A stretch of 52,968 bases of DNA from positions 1 through 52,968 of the forward strand of contig JAKSIM010000016.1 in the NCBI GenBank assembly GCA_024398845.1, written 5' to 3'. The notes under the pieces are model-generated. The model worked only from the letters and a program-made list of their open reading frames with translations. It had not been told where the DNA came from and searched no databases. A program made the translations under genes and the position numbers. Below are positions 42,342 to 50,397 of the stretch, in pieces. This DNA comes from Fibrobacter sp. Lineage in GTDB: Bacteria; Fibrobacterota; Fibrobacteria; Fibrobacterales; Fibrobacteraceae. The stretch's first letter is position 1. Each line of letters begins with the position of its first letter.

Positions 42342-42450
42342 AGTGATTAGTGGTTAGGAATCTTCGATTCCGTAAACAGTGAAATAATGGCGCCAAAGGC
42401 GCGTGACTTAAACCTAACCACTAGCCACTAACCGCCAACCACCAATCATT
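42342..42450. repeat. Inverted arrays of degenerate heptamers in the MBOAT upstream spacer
   Basis: AGTGATT-AGTGGTT (42342-42355) and the reverse-oriented CCTAACCACT-AGCCACT followed by AACCGCC-AACCACC-AATCATT (42413-42450) share the heptamer unit AACCACT. Between them are two small hairpins: GGAATC-TTC-GATTCC (42357-42371) and GCGCC-AAA-GGCGC (42390-42402). The whole looks like a non-coding stem structure. Confidence 0.7.
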
Positions 42451-42468
42451 TCTCGTTTAACCCTTCTC

Positions 42469-42505
42469 CTGGATTGCCACGCCCTGACGGGCTCGCAATG
42501 ACACC
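42469..42505. repeat. REP-like palindromic element (GTCATTGCGAG type)
   Basis: On the minus strand GTGTCATTGCGAG starts an imperfect palindrome ending GTGGCAATCC, with stems ATTGC/GCAAT and GCCC/GGGC around TGAC. Similar GTCATTGCGAG...GCAATCC elements are, as I recall, dispersed in many bacterial genomes. It lies in the spacer before MBOAT. Confidence 0.65.
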
Positions 42506-42514
42506 GGAGGATCC

Positions 42515-42568
42515 CTCTCGTCTAACAACAATTTCTCTCGTCTCTCGTCTTTCGTCTCTCGTCTAACA
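42515..42568. repeat. CTCTCGT heptamer array reaching the MBOAT start codon
   Basis: CTCTCGT-CTCTCGT-CTTTCGT-CTCTCGT occupies 42535-42562. The 13-mer CTCTCGTCTAACA occurs at 42515-42527 and again at 42556-42568, its last base being the A of the ATG. No ribosome-binding site is left in this space. Confidence 0.8.
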
Positions 42569-43986
42569 TGGTTTTCTCCTCCCAGATTTTCTTGTTCTAC
42601 TTCTTGCCGACGTTCCTGGTGGGCTACTTTGTGCTGCTCCGCTCGGGCGTCAAGCATTCAGGGTTGAATTTTTTCATCACAGTTTTCAGTTATATCTTTT
42701 ACGGGTGGCTGGAACCGTGGCTTGTGTTCCTGATGTTCGGCTCTACGCTCGTGGTGTACATTAGCGGGCGTTTGATTTCGGCGGAAGGGGCGAGCAAACG
42801 TCAGCGCAACTTGGCGCTATTGATGGCGATTGTCGTGAATCTCGGCGCACTCGGGTTCTTCAAGTATTACATGTTCGGCATGGGTGCCTTGAATGCGGTC
42901 ATCGCGAAATTGGGCTGCGAGCCGTTCTCGGTGATGACGGTGCTTTTGCCGTTGGGCATTTCGTTCTATACGTTCCAGTCGATGAGCTACGCGATTGACG
43001 TGTGGCGCGGTACGGCGCCACCGGTGAAGAATCTTGCGACATTCGCGTGTTACGTGGCGCTGTTCCCGCAGCTCGTGGCGGGCCCGATCGTGCGCTACAA
43101 TACCGTGGCCGAGGAACTTGCGACGCGTACGCATACGGTCGAAAACTTTGTGCGCGGAATCTTGTTCTTTTGCGTCGGCTTTGCCGAAAAGATTTTCCTT
43201 GCGAACCAGGTGGGCATCATTGCCGACCGCGTGTTTGCGGCGGACGCTCCGGGAGTCATCAATACCTGGTGGGGCGCCATCGCGTACATGTTCCAGATTT
43301 ACTTCGACTTCTCTGCCTACAGCAACATGGCGATTGGCCTTGGGCTTATGCTCGGGTTCCACTTTCCGAGGAACTTCAACGGTCCGTATCGCGCCGTGAG
43401 CATTACGGATTTCTGGAAAAAGTGGCACATTTCGCTTACGAGCTGGTTCCGCGACTACCTGTACATTGCGCTCGGCGGAAACCGCGTGGGCAAAAAACGC
43501 CTGTACTTTAATTTGTTCATGGTGATGTTCCTGAGCGGCGTATGGCATGGCGCCAACTGGACGTTCGTGTGCTGGGGGCTTTTCCATGCGTTCTTCATGA
43601 TTGTGGAACGTGCAAATAACAAAAATGCGCTTTATTACAAGGCTCCGAAGATTTTGCAGATTCTCTTTACGCAGGTGCTTGTGCTGTTCGGTTGGGTGCT
43701 TTTCCGTGCCGACAGTATTGGCGAAGCCTGGCGTTTGTGGAAAACGATGGTGGGGGTGATGCCTGTGAGCTCTGTCGATGCCATTCTCACGGCGGAAATC
43801 TTCACGCCGACTTGCGTAACCTTTATGGTTGCCGCGGCGGTGCTCTCGATGTGGAAGTTCCGCAGTTTCGACTGGTGCAACAACTTCAGCTTCAAGAAGA
43901 CTCTGGTTGCACTCGGCCTGTTCGTGCTTGCGACTATGGCTCTCTTTACGCAGAGTTACAATCCGTTCCTCTATTTCCAGTTCTAG
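42568..43986 (+). CDS. MBOAT-family membrane O-acyltransferase (AlgI-like)
   Basis: The 472-aa polytopic protein (about 11-12 hydrophobic segments) starts MVFSSQIFLFYFLP, the usual N-terminus of AlgI-type proteins. It has the conserved LPLGISFYTFQSMSYAID, FPQLVAGPIVRY and ITDFWKKWHISLTSWFRDYLYI blocks and the catalytic His in SGVWHGANWTF (about 330). AlgI-type MBOATs pass acetyl groups across the inner membrane to O-acetylate exported polysaccharides, usually together with an AlgJ/AlgX- or DltD-like esterase; none is in the window. The small exported protein upstream may be a partner. No ribosome-binding site is visible, because the CTCTCGT array runs up to the ATG. Confidence 0.9.
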   Translation: MVFSSQIFLFYFLPTFLVGYFVLLRSGVKHSGLNFFITVFSYIFYGWLEPWLVFLMFGSTLVVYISGRLISAEGASKRQRNLALLMAIVVNLGALGFFKYYMFGMGALNAVIAKLGCEPFSVMTVLLPLGISFYTFQSMSYAIDVWRGTAPPVKNLATFACYVALFPQLVAGPIVRYNTVAEELATRTHTVENFVRGILFFCVGFAEKIFLANQVGIIADRVFAADAPGVINTWWGAIAYMFQIYFDFSAYSNMAIGLGLMLGFHFPRNFNGPYRAVSITDFWKKWHISLTSWFRDYLYIALGGNRVGKKRLYFNLFMVMFLSGVWHGANWTFVCWGLFHAFFMIVERANNKNALYYKAPKILQILFTQVLVLFGWVLFRADSIGEAWRLWKTMVGVMPVSSVDAILTAEIFTPTCVTFMVAAAVLSMWKFRSFDWCNNFSFKKTLVALGLFVLATMALFTQSYNPFLYFQF

Positions 43987-44035
43987 TTTGGGTCAATGCA
44001 CCTCGGGTTGACGGGCATTTACTATCTTAGATTAC

Positions 44036-44743
44036 ATGAGTGAAGATGTACAGAATGTAGATGAACTGGCCGAAGAATCGGCGGAACTCCCGAAAGTAGA
44101 AAGCAGGGAAGACCTGGCTCGCATTATCCAGGCGCTTGTTTTTGCTTCGCCGGATATTGTGACTTTAAAGAAGTTGCGTGAAATTTTGGGTGACTTTTTG
44201 GATGCGCGTTCCGTGGCGGATGCGCTGATTACTGCAAATGATTCTTTGAATAAAATCCAGTCTCCGTTCGAGATTGTGGAACAGGCGGGAGGCTACCGTT
44301 TTAGGACCCGCGCCAAGTATTACCCGTGGGTACGCAAGTTGTTCCCGGAAGCGAACGCTCGCCGTTTGAGCCAGGCGGCTCTCGAAACGCTTGCGGTTAT
44401 CGCTTACCAGCAGCCCATCACGAAGGCTGCCATTGAACAGGTTCGTGGCGTGTCTTCTGTGGATGGTCCGATTCGCAACTTGCTCGACAAAGGTTTTATT
44501 TCGTTGGGCGCTCGTGCAGAGACCGTGGGAAACCCTTACACCTACGTGACGACGCAGGAGTTCATGAAGTATTTTGGCATAAACCGCATTCCCGAAGATT
44601 TGCCGCGCTTGCGTGAATTCAGCGAACTCTTGGAAGCGGGTGCTCTTGTGCCGCAGTACTCGAAGCCCGAAAATGCGCCTGAGGAACCGCGCCAACCGGA
44701 AGAATCTCCGGACCAGATTGAGCTTTCGATGGGGGATGCCTAA
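44036..44743 (+). CDS. scpB: Segregation and condensation protein B
   Basis: ScpB binds ScpA and SMC in the chromosome-condensing complex. The 235-aa product has an acidic N-terminal tail, then two winged-helix domains (about 20-190). The conserved core is AALETLAVIAYQQPITKAAIEQVRGVSS (in pieces, about 117-144) and LLDKGFISLGARAETVGNP, with YVTTQEFMKYFGI before the tail. The C-terminal 40 residues are Pro/Glu-rich and variable in the family. The ATG lacks a ribosome-binding site; a TATCTT box ends 7 nt before it, so it may be leaderless. The stop overlaps the mutS ATG by 1 nt (TAATG). ScpA and SMC genes are not in the window. Confidence 0.93.
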   Translation: MSEDVQNVDELAEESAELPKVESREDLARIIQALVFASPDIVTLKKLREILGDFLDARSVADALITANDSLNKIQSPFEIVEQAGGYRFRTRAKYYPWVRKLFPEANARRLSQAALETLAVIAYQQPITKAAIEQVRGVSSVDGPIRNLLDKGFISLGARAETVGNPYTYVTTQEFMKYFGINRIPEDLPRLREFSELLEAGALVPQYSKPENAPEEPRQPEESPDQIELSMGDA

Positions 44744-47379
44744 TGGCTGCCACTCCGTTAATGCAGCAGTATTACGAGATTAAAAAGCAAAATCCCGGCT
44801 GCATTCTGTTTTTCCGCATGGGCGACTTCTTTGAACTTTTTGAAGATGACGCTGTTATTGCTTCCAAGATTTTAGGCCTTACGCTCACAAGCCGAAACAA
44901 TGGTGCTTCGGGTGCGACTCCGCTTTGCGGGTTTCCGCACCATGCTGCCGACCGCTATGTACCCAAGATGGTCGCCGCGGGTTACCGCATTGCCATTTGC
45001 GAGCAGGTCGAAGACCCCAAACTCGCGAAGGGTATTGTCAAGCGCGATATTGTGGAAATCATCAGCGCCGGTACGGCGATGGATGAAACGAACCTGAACG
45101 CAAAGGAAGCGAATTACCTTTGCGCTTATGTCCCGGCGGATTTCGCCTCGGGTTCTGCTTCTTCGGGGGCTGCCGCTTTTGCGATTGCCGATGTGACCAC
45201 GGGTTACCTGGCCGCGTGCCTTAGCAGCGAGCAGGCTTTTGAATGCGAGTTCAGCCGCCGCATGCCCAAGGAAATCGTCATACCCGAGGGAACCAAGATT
45301 CCGGCGGGCATCATGGATCTCGTCAAGGCCGAAAACGTTTTGGTGACGGAACTCCCGACGTTCTTGTTTGGCGAAGAACAGGCGCGTGAGGTTTTGTTCA
45401 GCCACTTTAAGGTGGAAGCCCTGGATGGTCTTGGCCTGGACGGACGCTCTGCAGAAACTGCGGTGACGGGGGCCCTGCTCCAGTATTTGATGGACCAGAA
45501 GAAGTCCGAACTCAGTCACTTTACGTCGCTCGAGATTTTGAATCTTGACGATTACATGACGCTTGACCCGAGTACGCTGCGTAATTTGGAGCTTGTGCGT
45601 CCGCTGAACGCCGACGACTACAGCAGCACGCTTTGCTCGGTACTCGATTTTACCGTGACCGCGATGGGCGGGCGAACCCTAAAGGACTGGGTGAGCCATC
45701 CGTTGATTTCGGTCGCAAAGATTCAGGAACGCGAAGAGGCCGTGGCGGAACTGGTGCAGAATCCGGTCGCACTCGACGAACTCAAGGATTCCCTGACTTC
45801 TATTTTGGATATGGAACGCCTCATGGGCCGCGTAGGGAGTGGCCGCGCGAATGCTCGTGACTTGGCGGGCATGGGACGTTCTTTGAGCCAGGCGGCAAAG
45901 GTCGCCGATGTGCTCGAAGGTTTGCACGCTCCGGTTTTTGAAGATCTCCGCACAACGCTTGTGCAGGCGAAAGGCCGTGGCGAAGAACTGCTGCAGAACT
46001 TTAACGATGACCTGCCTTTGACGGTACGCGAAGGTGGCATGATTCGCCCCGGTGCGAACGCGGAACTCGACGCGATGAACGCCGACATCAAGGAACGCCG
46101 CGAGTGGATTGCATCCTTGGAAGGTCGTGAACGCGAACGCCTGGGAATCCCGACGCTCAAGGTCGGTTACAACCGCGTGTTCGGTTACTACATCGAAATT
46201 ACCCGCGCGCAGATGGCGAAAGCGACCCAGCCGATTCCCGAGGAATACATCCGCAAGCAGACGACGGTTAACGGTGAACGCTACATTACTCCAGAAATGA
46301 AGGAATGTGAATCCATCATCAGCAATGCCGAAGTGAACATCCATGCGCTGGAATACAAAATCTTTTGCGAATTGCGTGAACGTGTAAACGGTTGGCGTGC
46401 GGAACTCCAGAATATTGCCGATGCCATTGCCCGCGTCGATAGCCTTTACAGCTTTGCCCGCGCCGCCCGCAAGTACAATTACGTTTGCCCCGAAGTCTTT
46501 GAAGGCACTGGCCTTGAAATTAGCGGTGGATTCCACCCGGTAATCGTCGCTGTGAACCCGGATTTGGACTTTGTCCCGAATGATGTGTGCTTGAGCCCCG
46601 ATGGAACGCGCCTGATGCTCATTACGGGCCCGAATATGGCCGGTAAATCTACATACCTGCGCCAGACCGGCCTTATTGTGCTCATGGCCCAAATTGGTTG
46701 CTTTGTGCCTGCCGAAAGCGCCCGCATTGGCGTGGTGGATCGCATCTTTACCCGCGTGGGAGCAAGTGACCGCTTGAGTCGCGGTCTTAGCACCTTCATG
46801 GTCGAGATGATTGAAACCGCAAATATTTTGCGTAATGCGACTCCGCATAGCTTGGTTCTGCTCGACGAAATTGGCCGCGGTACGAGTACGTTTGACGGAC
46901 TTTCCATTGCTTGGTCCATTGTAGAAACCTTGCATACCGAACCCGCCCGAATGGCCCTTACTTTGTTTGCCACGCACTATCACGAATTGACAGGCCTCGT
47001 CGAGAGCTTGGAACATGCGGGCAATTTCCAGGTCGCCGTACAAGAAAAGGGCGAAAAGCTCGTGTTTCTTCACAAGATTCTCGCAGGCGCTTGCGACTCC
47101 AGCTACGGCATTCACGTGGCCGAAATGGCTGGCCTCCCGAACAATGTGGTGCGCCGTGCCCGCAAAATTCTTTTGCGCTTGGAAAAGCAGAAAATTGACC
47201 CGAGCGACGAGGCCGCCCACAAGAAGATTGTCGAGAAACCGCAAATGGATTTGTTTGCGCCTCCCGACGAAAATACCCAGCTCTTGAAGGACGAAATTCG
47301 CAGACTCAAGCCTGACGAAATGACCCCGATGCAAGCGCTCCAGTGCCTTATGGACCTCAAGGAACATTACGGCAAGTAG
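44743..47379 (+). CDS. mutS: DNA mismatch repair protein MutS
   Basis: MutS recognises mismatches and small loops and starts methyl-independent or methyl-directed repair. The 878-aa length fits MutS1. The mismatch-binding motif GDFFELFEDD (Phe-x-Glu, about 28-37) is present, as are the core clamp segments, Walker A GPNMAGKST (about 629-637), Walker B LLDEIGRGTSTFDGLS and the ATPase signature ATHYHELTGL. The C-terminal part contains MDLFAPPDENTQ, followed by the short dimerisation helix. It is translationally coupled to scpB through TAATG. The start MAATPLMQQYYEIK aligns with other MutS N-termini. Since MutS limits slippage at homopolymers, its presence is relevant to the G9 tracts elsewhere in the window. 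Confidence 0.97.
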   Translation: MAATPLMQQYYEIKKQNPGCILFFRMGDFFELFEDDAVIASKILGLTLTSRNNGASGATPLCGFPHHAADRYVPKMVAAGYRIAICEQVEDPKLAKGIVKRDIVEIISAGTAMDETNLNAKEANYLCAYVPADFASGSASSGAAAFAIADVTTGYLAACLSSEQAFECEFSRRMPKEIVIPEGTKIPAGIMDLVKAENVLVTELPTFLFGEEQAREVLFSHFKVEALDGLGLDGRSAETAVTGALLQYLMDQKKSELSHFTSLEILNLDDYMTLDPSTLRNLELVRPLNADDYSSTLCSVLDFTVTAMGGRTLKDWVSHPLISVAKIQEREEAVAELVQNPVALDELKDSLTSILDMERLMGRVGSGRANARDLAGMGRSLSQAAKVADVLEGLHAPVFEDLRTTLVQAKGRGEELLQNFNDDLPLTVREGGMIRPGANAELDAMNADIKERREWIASLEGRERERLGIPTLKVGYNRVFGYYIEITRAQMAKATQPIPEEYIRKQTTVNGERYITPEMKECESIISNAEVNIHALEYKIFCELRERVNGWRAELQNIADAIARVDSLYSFARAARKYNYVCPEVFEGTGLEISGGFHPVIVAVNPDLDFVPNDVCLSPDGTRLMLITGPNMAGKSTYLRQTGLIVLMAQIGCFVPAESARIGVVDRIFTRVGASDRLSRGLSTFMVEMIETANILRNATPHSLVLLDEIGRGTSTFDGLSIAWSIVETLHTEPARMALTLFATHYHELTGLVESLEHAGNFQVAVQEKGEKLVFLHKILAGACDSSYGIHVAEMAGLPNNVVRRARKILLRLEKQKIDPSDEAAHKKIVEKPQMDLFAPPDENTQLLKDEIRRLKPDEMTPMQALQCLMDLKEHYGK

Positions 47380-47408
47380 GGATTAATGACTAGACTCTAG
47401 AGGCTAGT

Positions 47409-47450
47409 AACCACCAACCACCAACCACTAATCACTAATCACTAACCACT
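47409..47450 (+). repeat. Six-unit heptamer array before the HD-type gene
   Basis: Six contiguous units read AACCACC, AACCACC, AACCACT, AATCACT, AATCACT, AACCACT. The array ends 6 nt before the ATG at 47457, in the place of a ribosome-binding site. It is the same unit family as at 42342-42450 and 52677-52697. Confidence 0.85.
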
Positions 47451-47456
47451 TTTCTT

Positions 47457-47960
47457 ATGATTGACTTTGCTGCTTTAATGGAATATGCCTTTGAAAATCG
47501 GCTCTACGAGTCCGAGATTCATGGCATTGAACATTGGCACCAGGTTGAATTTAACGGCCTTTTACTTGCTCCCAAGACGGGTGCCGATATAGACGTGGTT
47601 CGCTTGTTCGCACTATTCCATGATTGTCGCAGGCTAGATGACCGTCACGATGCTGGACATGGCCCGCGTGCAGCGGAATTTGCCAAGCTGTGTCGCGAAG
47701 AAAAACGTTTTGAAATTGATGATGGACGTTTTGATTTGCTTTACAGGGCTTGCGACTTGCATACGAGTACCCCTCGAACGGGGAACCCGACGATTGACAC
47801 GTGCTTTGATGCCGATCGCCTTGACTTGGGACGAGTAGGCTTTAAGCTCGACCCGAATCGTATGGCTACGGAGTGGGGCGCAAAAATCGCCCGCAAGTCA
47901 TTGACCTCGGGCGTTTCTGTTTTTCACATGCGCGAATGGATTCGCTCCATTCAGCTGTAA
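47457..47960 (+). CDS. HD-domain-like metal-dependent phosphohydrolase
   Basis: The 167-aa product matches the HD-superfamily pattern: HGIEHWHQV (His22, His26, His28), FALFHDCRR (His55-Asp56), then DDRHDAGHG (Asp61, His68) and a later Asp in CFDADRLDLGR (near 120). Such small proteins hydrolyse nucleotides or similar phosphoesters; the substrate is unknown. No ribosome-binding site is visible because the AACCACT heptamer array precedes the start by 6 nt. The stop lies one base from the stop of the convergent RidA-family gene, leaving no space for a terminator. Confidence 0.75.
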   Translation: MIDFAALMEYAFENRLYESEIHGIEHWHQVEFNGLLLAPKTGADIDVVRLFALFHDCRRLDDRHDAGHGPRAAEFAKLCREEKRFEIDDGRFDLLYRACDLHTSTPRTGNPTIDTCFDADRLDLGRVGFKLDPNRMATEWGAKIARKSLTSGVSVFHMREWIRSIQL

Positions 47961-47961
47961 G

Positions 47962-48462
47962 TTAGCCAATCCAATTCATGCTGCCCTGGAATTTGACTTC
48001 CTCGGGGATGACTTGGAATGTACAGCTGATTTCGACAGCTGCGTTCTTGGGGAGTGACTGTACGCCGACCGCGGTGCGGGCGTGCTTTCCGTTGTCACCA
48101 AGAATTTGAACGGCAAGTTCGCTGGCTCCATTCAAAACCGCGGGCTGTTCATGAAAATCCGAGTCAGATTGGACGAATCCATGCATTTGAACGAGCTTTA
48201 ACGTTTCGCCATGCTGAAGCATTGTCATGGCTGCAGCAATGTTGTTCAAAAGACAAATACGCGCGGCTTCAACGGCCTTTTCGACAGGTATTGCTGTAGG
48301 TACAGTTCCGCAAAAGGCTGAGAAGTCACCCTTAACGGACGGCAACTGGCCAGAGACTGCAACCACATCGCCAAAGCGTGTGGCTGGTACGTAAGCGGCC
48401 AGTGGTGCCGGACATTCGGGGAGCGTTAATCCTAATTCTTCAACTTTCTTTTTGATATCCAT
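47962..48462 (-). CDS. RidA/YjgF-family protein
   Basis: The 166-aa product belongs to the RidA (YER057c/YjgF) family, whose canonical members deaminate reactive enamine/imine intermediates. Recognisable blocks are VVAVSGQLPSVKGDF, AARICLLNNIAAAM, and near the end GKHARTAVGVQSLPKNAAVEIS. The Arg in HARTAVGV corresponds to the substrate-binding Arg of RidA, but the Cys/Asn pocket residues differ and the protein is longer than RidA (about 128 aa). It therefore resembles the longer, less characterised subgroup. GAGG lies 8 nt before the ATG. It lies 39 nt downstream of the MetS-like gene on the same strand and may be in the same transcript. Confidence 0.85.
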   Translation of the reverse strand: MDIKKKVEELGLTLPECPAPLAAYVPATRFGDVVAVSGQLPSVKGDFSAFCGTVPTAIPVEKAVEAARICLLNNIAAAMTMLQHGETLKLVQMHGFVQSDSDFHEQPAVLNGASELAVQILGDNGKHARTAVGVQSLPKNAAVEISCTFQVIPEEVKFQGSMNWIG

Positions 48463-48501
48463 TATAGAAACCTCAAGAAAAGTATAGTTAAATTTTTAGG
48501 T

Positions 48502-48606
48502 TTATTTTTTGAACACCTTGGCAAAACAGAATGTGCACAGTGCAATAATGGCTGCCCAAGAAGTGAGCATAAAAATCAAACCACCAGTTGTGAATTCGGC
48601 ATTCAT
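48502..48606 (-). CDS. MetS-like small subunit of the NSS transporter
   Basis: A 34-aa reading frame starts at 48606, 2 nt after the transporter stop, behind a strong AGGAGG ribosome-binding site (7-nt spacing). The product has a short N-terminal MNAEFTTGG, one hydrophobic helix (LIFMLTSWAAIIALCTFCF) and a basic end (AKVFKK). MetS of the Corynebacterium MetPS methionine importer is a small one-helix partner of an NSS-family transporter, and this gene fits in size, topology and position. Many automatic annotations would miss it because of its length. Confidence 0.8.
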   Translation of the reverse strand: MNAEFTTGGLIFMLTSWAAIIALCTFCFAKVFKK

Positions 48607-48608
48607 GA

Positions 48609-50306
48609 TTAGCCCTCCTTGTTAGCTGTGTTTACTTCGTCGGAATTGCCGATAGGCATCTTTTGGATAGACGGATTGCGCCCTTTTTCTGCTGGACCAC
48701 CTTTACGCCAGGCATAAGCAATCGCCAAGTTCAACAAGATGGCGAGAATCAGCAGGAATCCGCGGAAACCCCAGGTAAAGCCAATTTGGCTGAAGGTGTG
48801 TCCGAGGAACGTCACCTGAGCATCGTCGGGAATGTTGCTCAGCGTGATAATCGGGAGCCCGTTTGTGTAGGTGAACGAAATCAACAGGATAATCAAGTAG
48901 GCCGGGCAAACGTATTGGATAATCGGGCGCATAAAACGCGGAAGCTTTAGCGCCGTGCCTTCGTTCATAAGGGCAAAGGCCACGTTTTCGTTGCCTTCGG
49001 CTTCAATGAAATCTGTGATGCCGTTTTGTTCAGAAGGATCGTTAACCTTGCGGCGTCCGAGGATGAAACTAAAGATAATGGCTTGAATCATGCCGACGAA
49101 TACGATGAGGAAGGTACCACCCCAGAAGTCGAGTTCGTCTACAGCACCGGCTGCAAGACCAAAGATTGCGATGAGGCTGCCTACGAAGGTGAGTGTGCTG
49201 ACCGTCGTCACGGATTTTTTGCGGGTGAACTTGAGGTCGTCTTCGCAGAAGCTAATCAAAGGCTGTATAATAGAAATGGCGCTGGTAATACCTGCAAAGA
49301 AGAGCATGGCGAACCAGATGGTTTGGAGGGCTCCGCCGAGAGGCATTTGGCCAAAAACGTAAGGCATCGTTTGGAAACCGAGACCGAAGGTACCGAGCTT
49401 AGCGCATTCTTCAATGTTAGCGCCGGCGATAATGACTGCGACCGGAATCACGACTGTACCGCCAATGATGATTTCGGCAAAGCCGTTTGTGGCGCTAGCG
49501 GTGAGGGAAGAAAGCGTGAGGTCTTCCTTGGGCTTAAGATAGCTTGCATAGCAGAACACAATGCCCATGCCAAGGCTCATGGTAAAGAACACTTGGCCTG
49601 CTGCGGCCATCCAAACCTTGGGGTTCGTGAGTTCAGAGAGGTTCGGGTTCCACATAAAGGCAAGACCCTTGCCAATGCCATCGAGTGTAAGCACGCGTGC
49701 AACGAGGATGAGGCCCATGATGAGAAGAATCGGCATGCAAATCTTGTTTGCTCGTTCAATGCCCTTGCGCACGCCGAATCCAAGAACTATCATGTTTGCC
49801 GCAAAAGTAATGAGGAAGAAGATGATGGCGACCGGAACTGGACCCACGCAAGTATTAAGCATAATGTAATCGCCAAAGAACTGCGTTACGGCGGCAGGCC
49901 CCTGGGCAACAACGTCCATCAACGTTCCCGTGGCGGAGTAAAAGGCGAATGCCAAAATCCAGGACTGGATGAATCCGTAGTAGAAAATGATGAAGATTGG
50001 CGGCAGTAGGCCGAGGGAGCCTAGGTACTTAGCCCAGCTTTTCTTTTTGCGGAACAAAATGTGGTAGGCACTCGGAGAAGTCCCGTAATTGTGGCGACCA
50101 GCGTATCGACCGAGTGTCCATTCCATCCAGGCTAGAGGAATGCCCAAGAAAACGAAAGCGATAAGGTAGGGAATGATGAATGCGCCGCCGCCATTTGTTG
50201 CAGCCTGCACGGGGAATCGGAGGAAGTTTCCAAGACCGACGGCAGATCCTGCAACTGCAAGAATGACACCGAGTTTGGAACCCCAGTTTTCACGTTGATT
50301 TTGCAT
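48609..50306 (-). CDS. Sodium-dependent NSS-family amino acid transporter (MetP-like)
   Basis: The 565-aa protein has 12 predicted membrane helices and the NSS signature GSAVGLGNFLRFPVQAATNGGGAF (in pieces, about 16-39) with unwound TM1 residues that bind sodium and substrate. It also has GIPLAWMEWTLGRYAG, GMGIVFCYASYL (TM6 region) and FAGITSAISIIQP (TM8 region). It imports an amino acid with Na+; the adjacent MetS-like gene points to methionine or a neutral amino acid, by inference. An AGGGG ribosome-binding site precedes the ATG, and a TATAAT box (50327-50332, minus strand) lies about 20 nt upstream, just past the aconitase terminator. Confidence 0.92.
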   Translation of the reverse strand: MQNQRENWGSKLGVILAVAGSAVGLGNFLRFPVQAATNGGGAFIIPYLIAFVFLGIPLAWMEWTLGRYAGRHNYGTSPSAYHILFRKKKSWAKYLGSLGLLPPIFIIFYYGFIQSWILAFAFYSATGTLMDVVAQGPAAVTQFFGDYIMLNTCVGPVPVAIIFFLITFAANMIVLGFGVRKGIERANKICMPILLIMGLILVARVLTLDGIGKGLAFMWNPNLSELTNPKVWMAAAGQVFFTMSLGMGIVFCYASYLKPKEDLTLSSLTASATNGFAEIIIGGTVVIPVAVIIAGANIEECAKLGTFGLGFQTMPYVFGQMPLGGALQTIWFAMLFFAGITSAISIIQPLISFCEDDLKFTRKKSVTTVSTLTFVGSLIAIFGLAAGAVDELDFWGGTFLIVFVGMIQAIIFSFILGRRKVNDPSEQNGITDFIEAEGNENVAFALMNEGTALKLPRFMRPIIQYVCPAYLIILLISFTYTNGLPIITLSNIPDDAQVTFLGHTFSQIGFTWGFRGFLLILAILLNLAIAYAWRKGGPAEKGRNPSIQKMPIGNSDEVNTANKEG

Positions 50307-50344
50307 ATTAAGCCCCTAATAATGTGATTATAGGAATAATACTA

Positions 50345-50377
50345 TAAAACCCCTCGCTTTGGCTAGACGAGAGGTTT
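50345..50377 (-). terminator. Intrinsic terminator of the aconitase gene
   Basis: On the minus strand AAACCTCTCG pairs with CGAGGGGTTT, with one G-U pair, and continues into TTTTA. It lies about 20 nt past the aconitase stop and just before the transporter promoter region. Confidence 0.75.
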
Positions 50378-50397
50378 AAAATGATAAAAGTATAAGT

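Noticed and set aside
47409..47450. Possible CRISPR array
   Set aside because: Units are 7 nt and contiguous with no spacers, and there are no cas genes.
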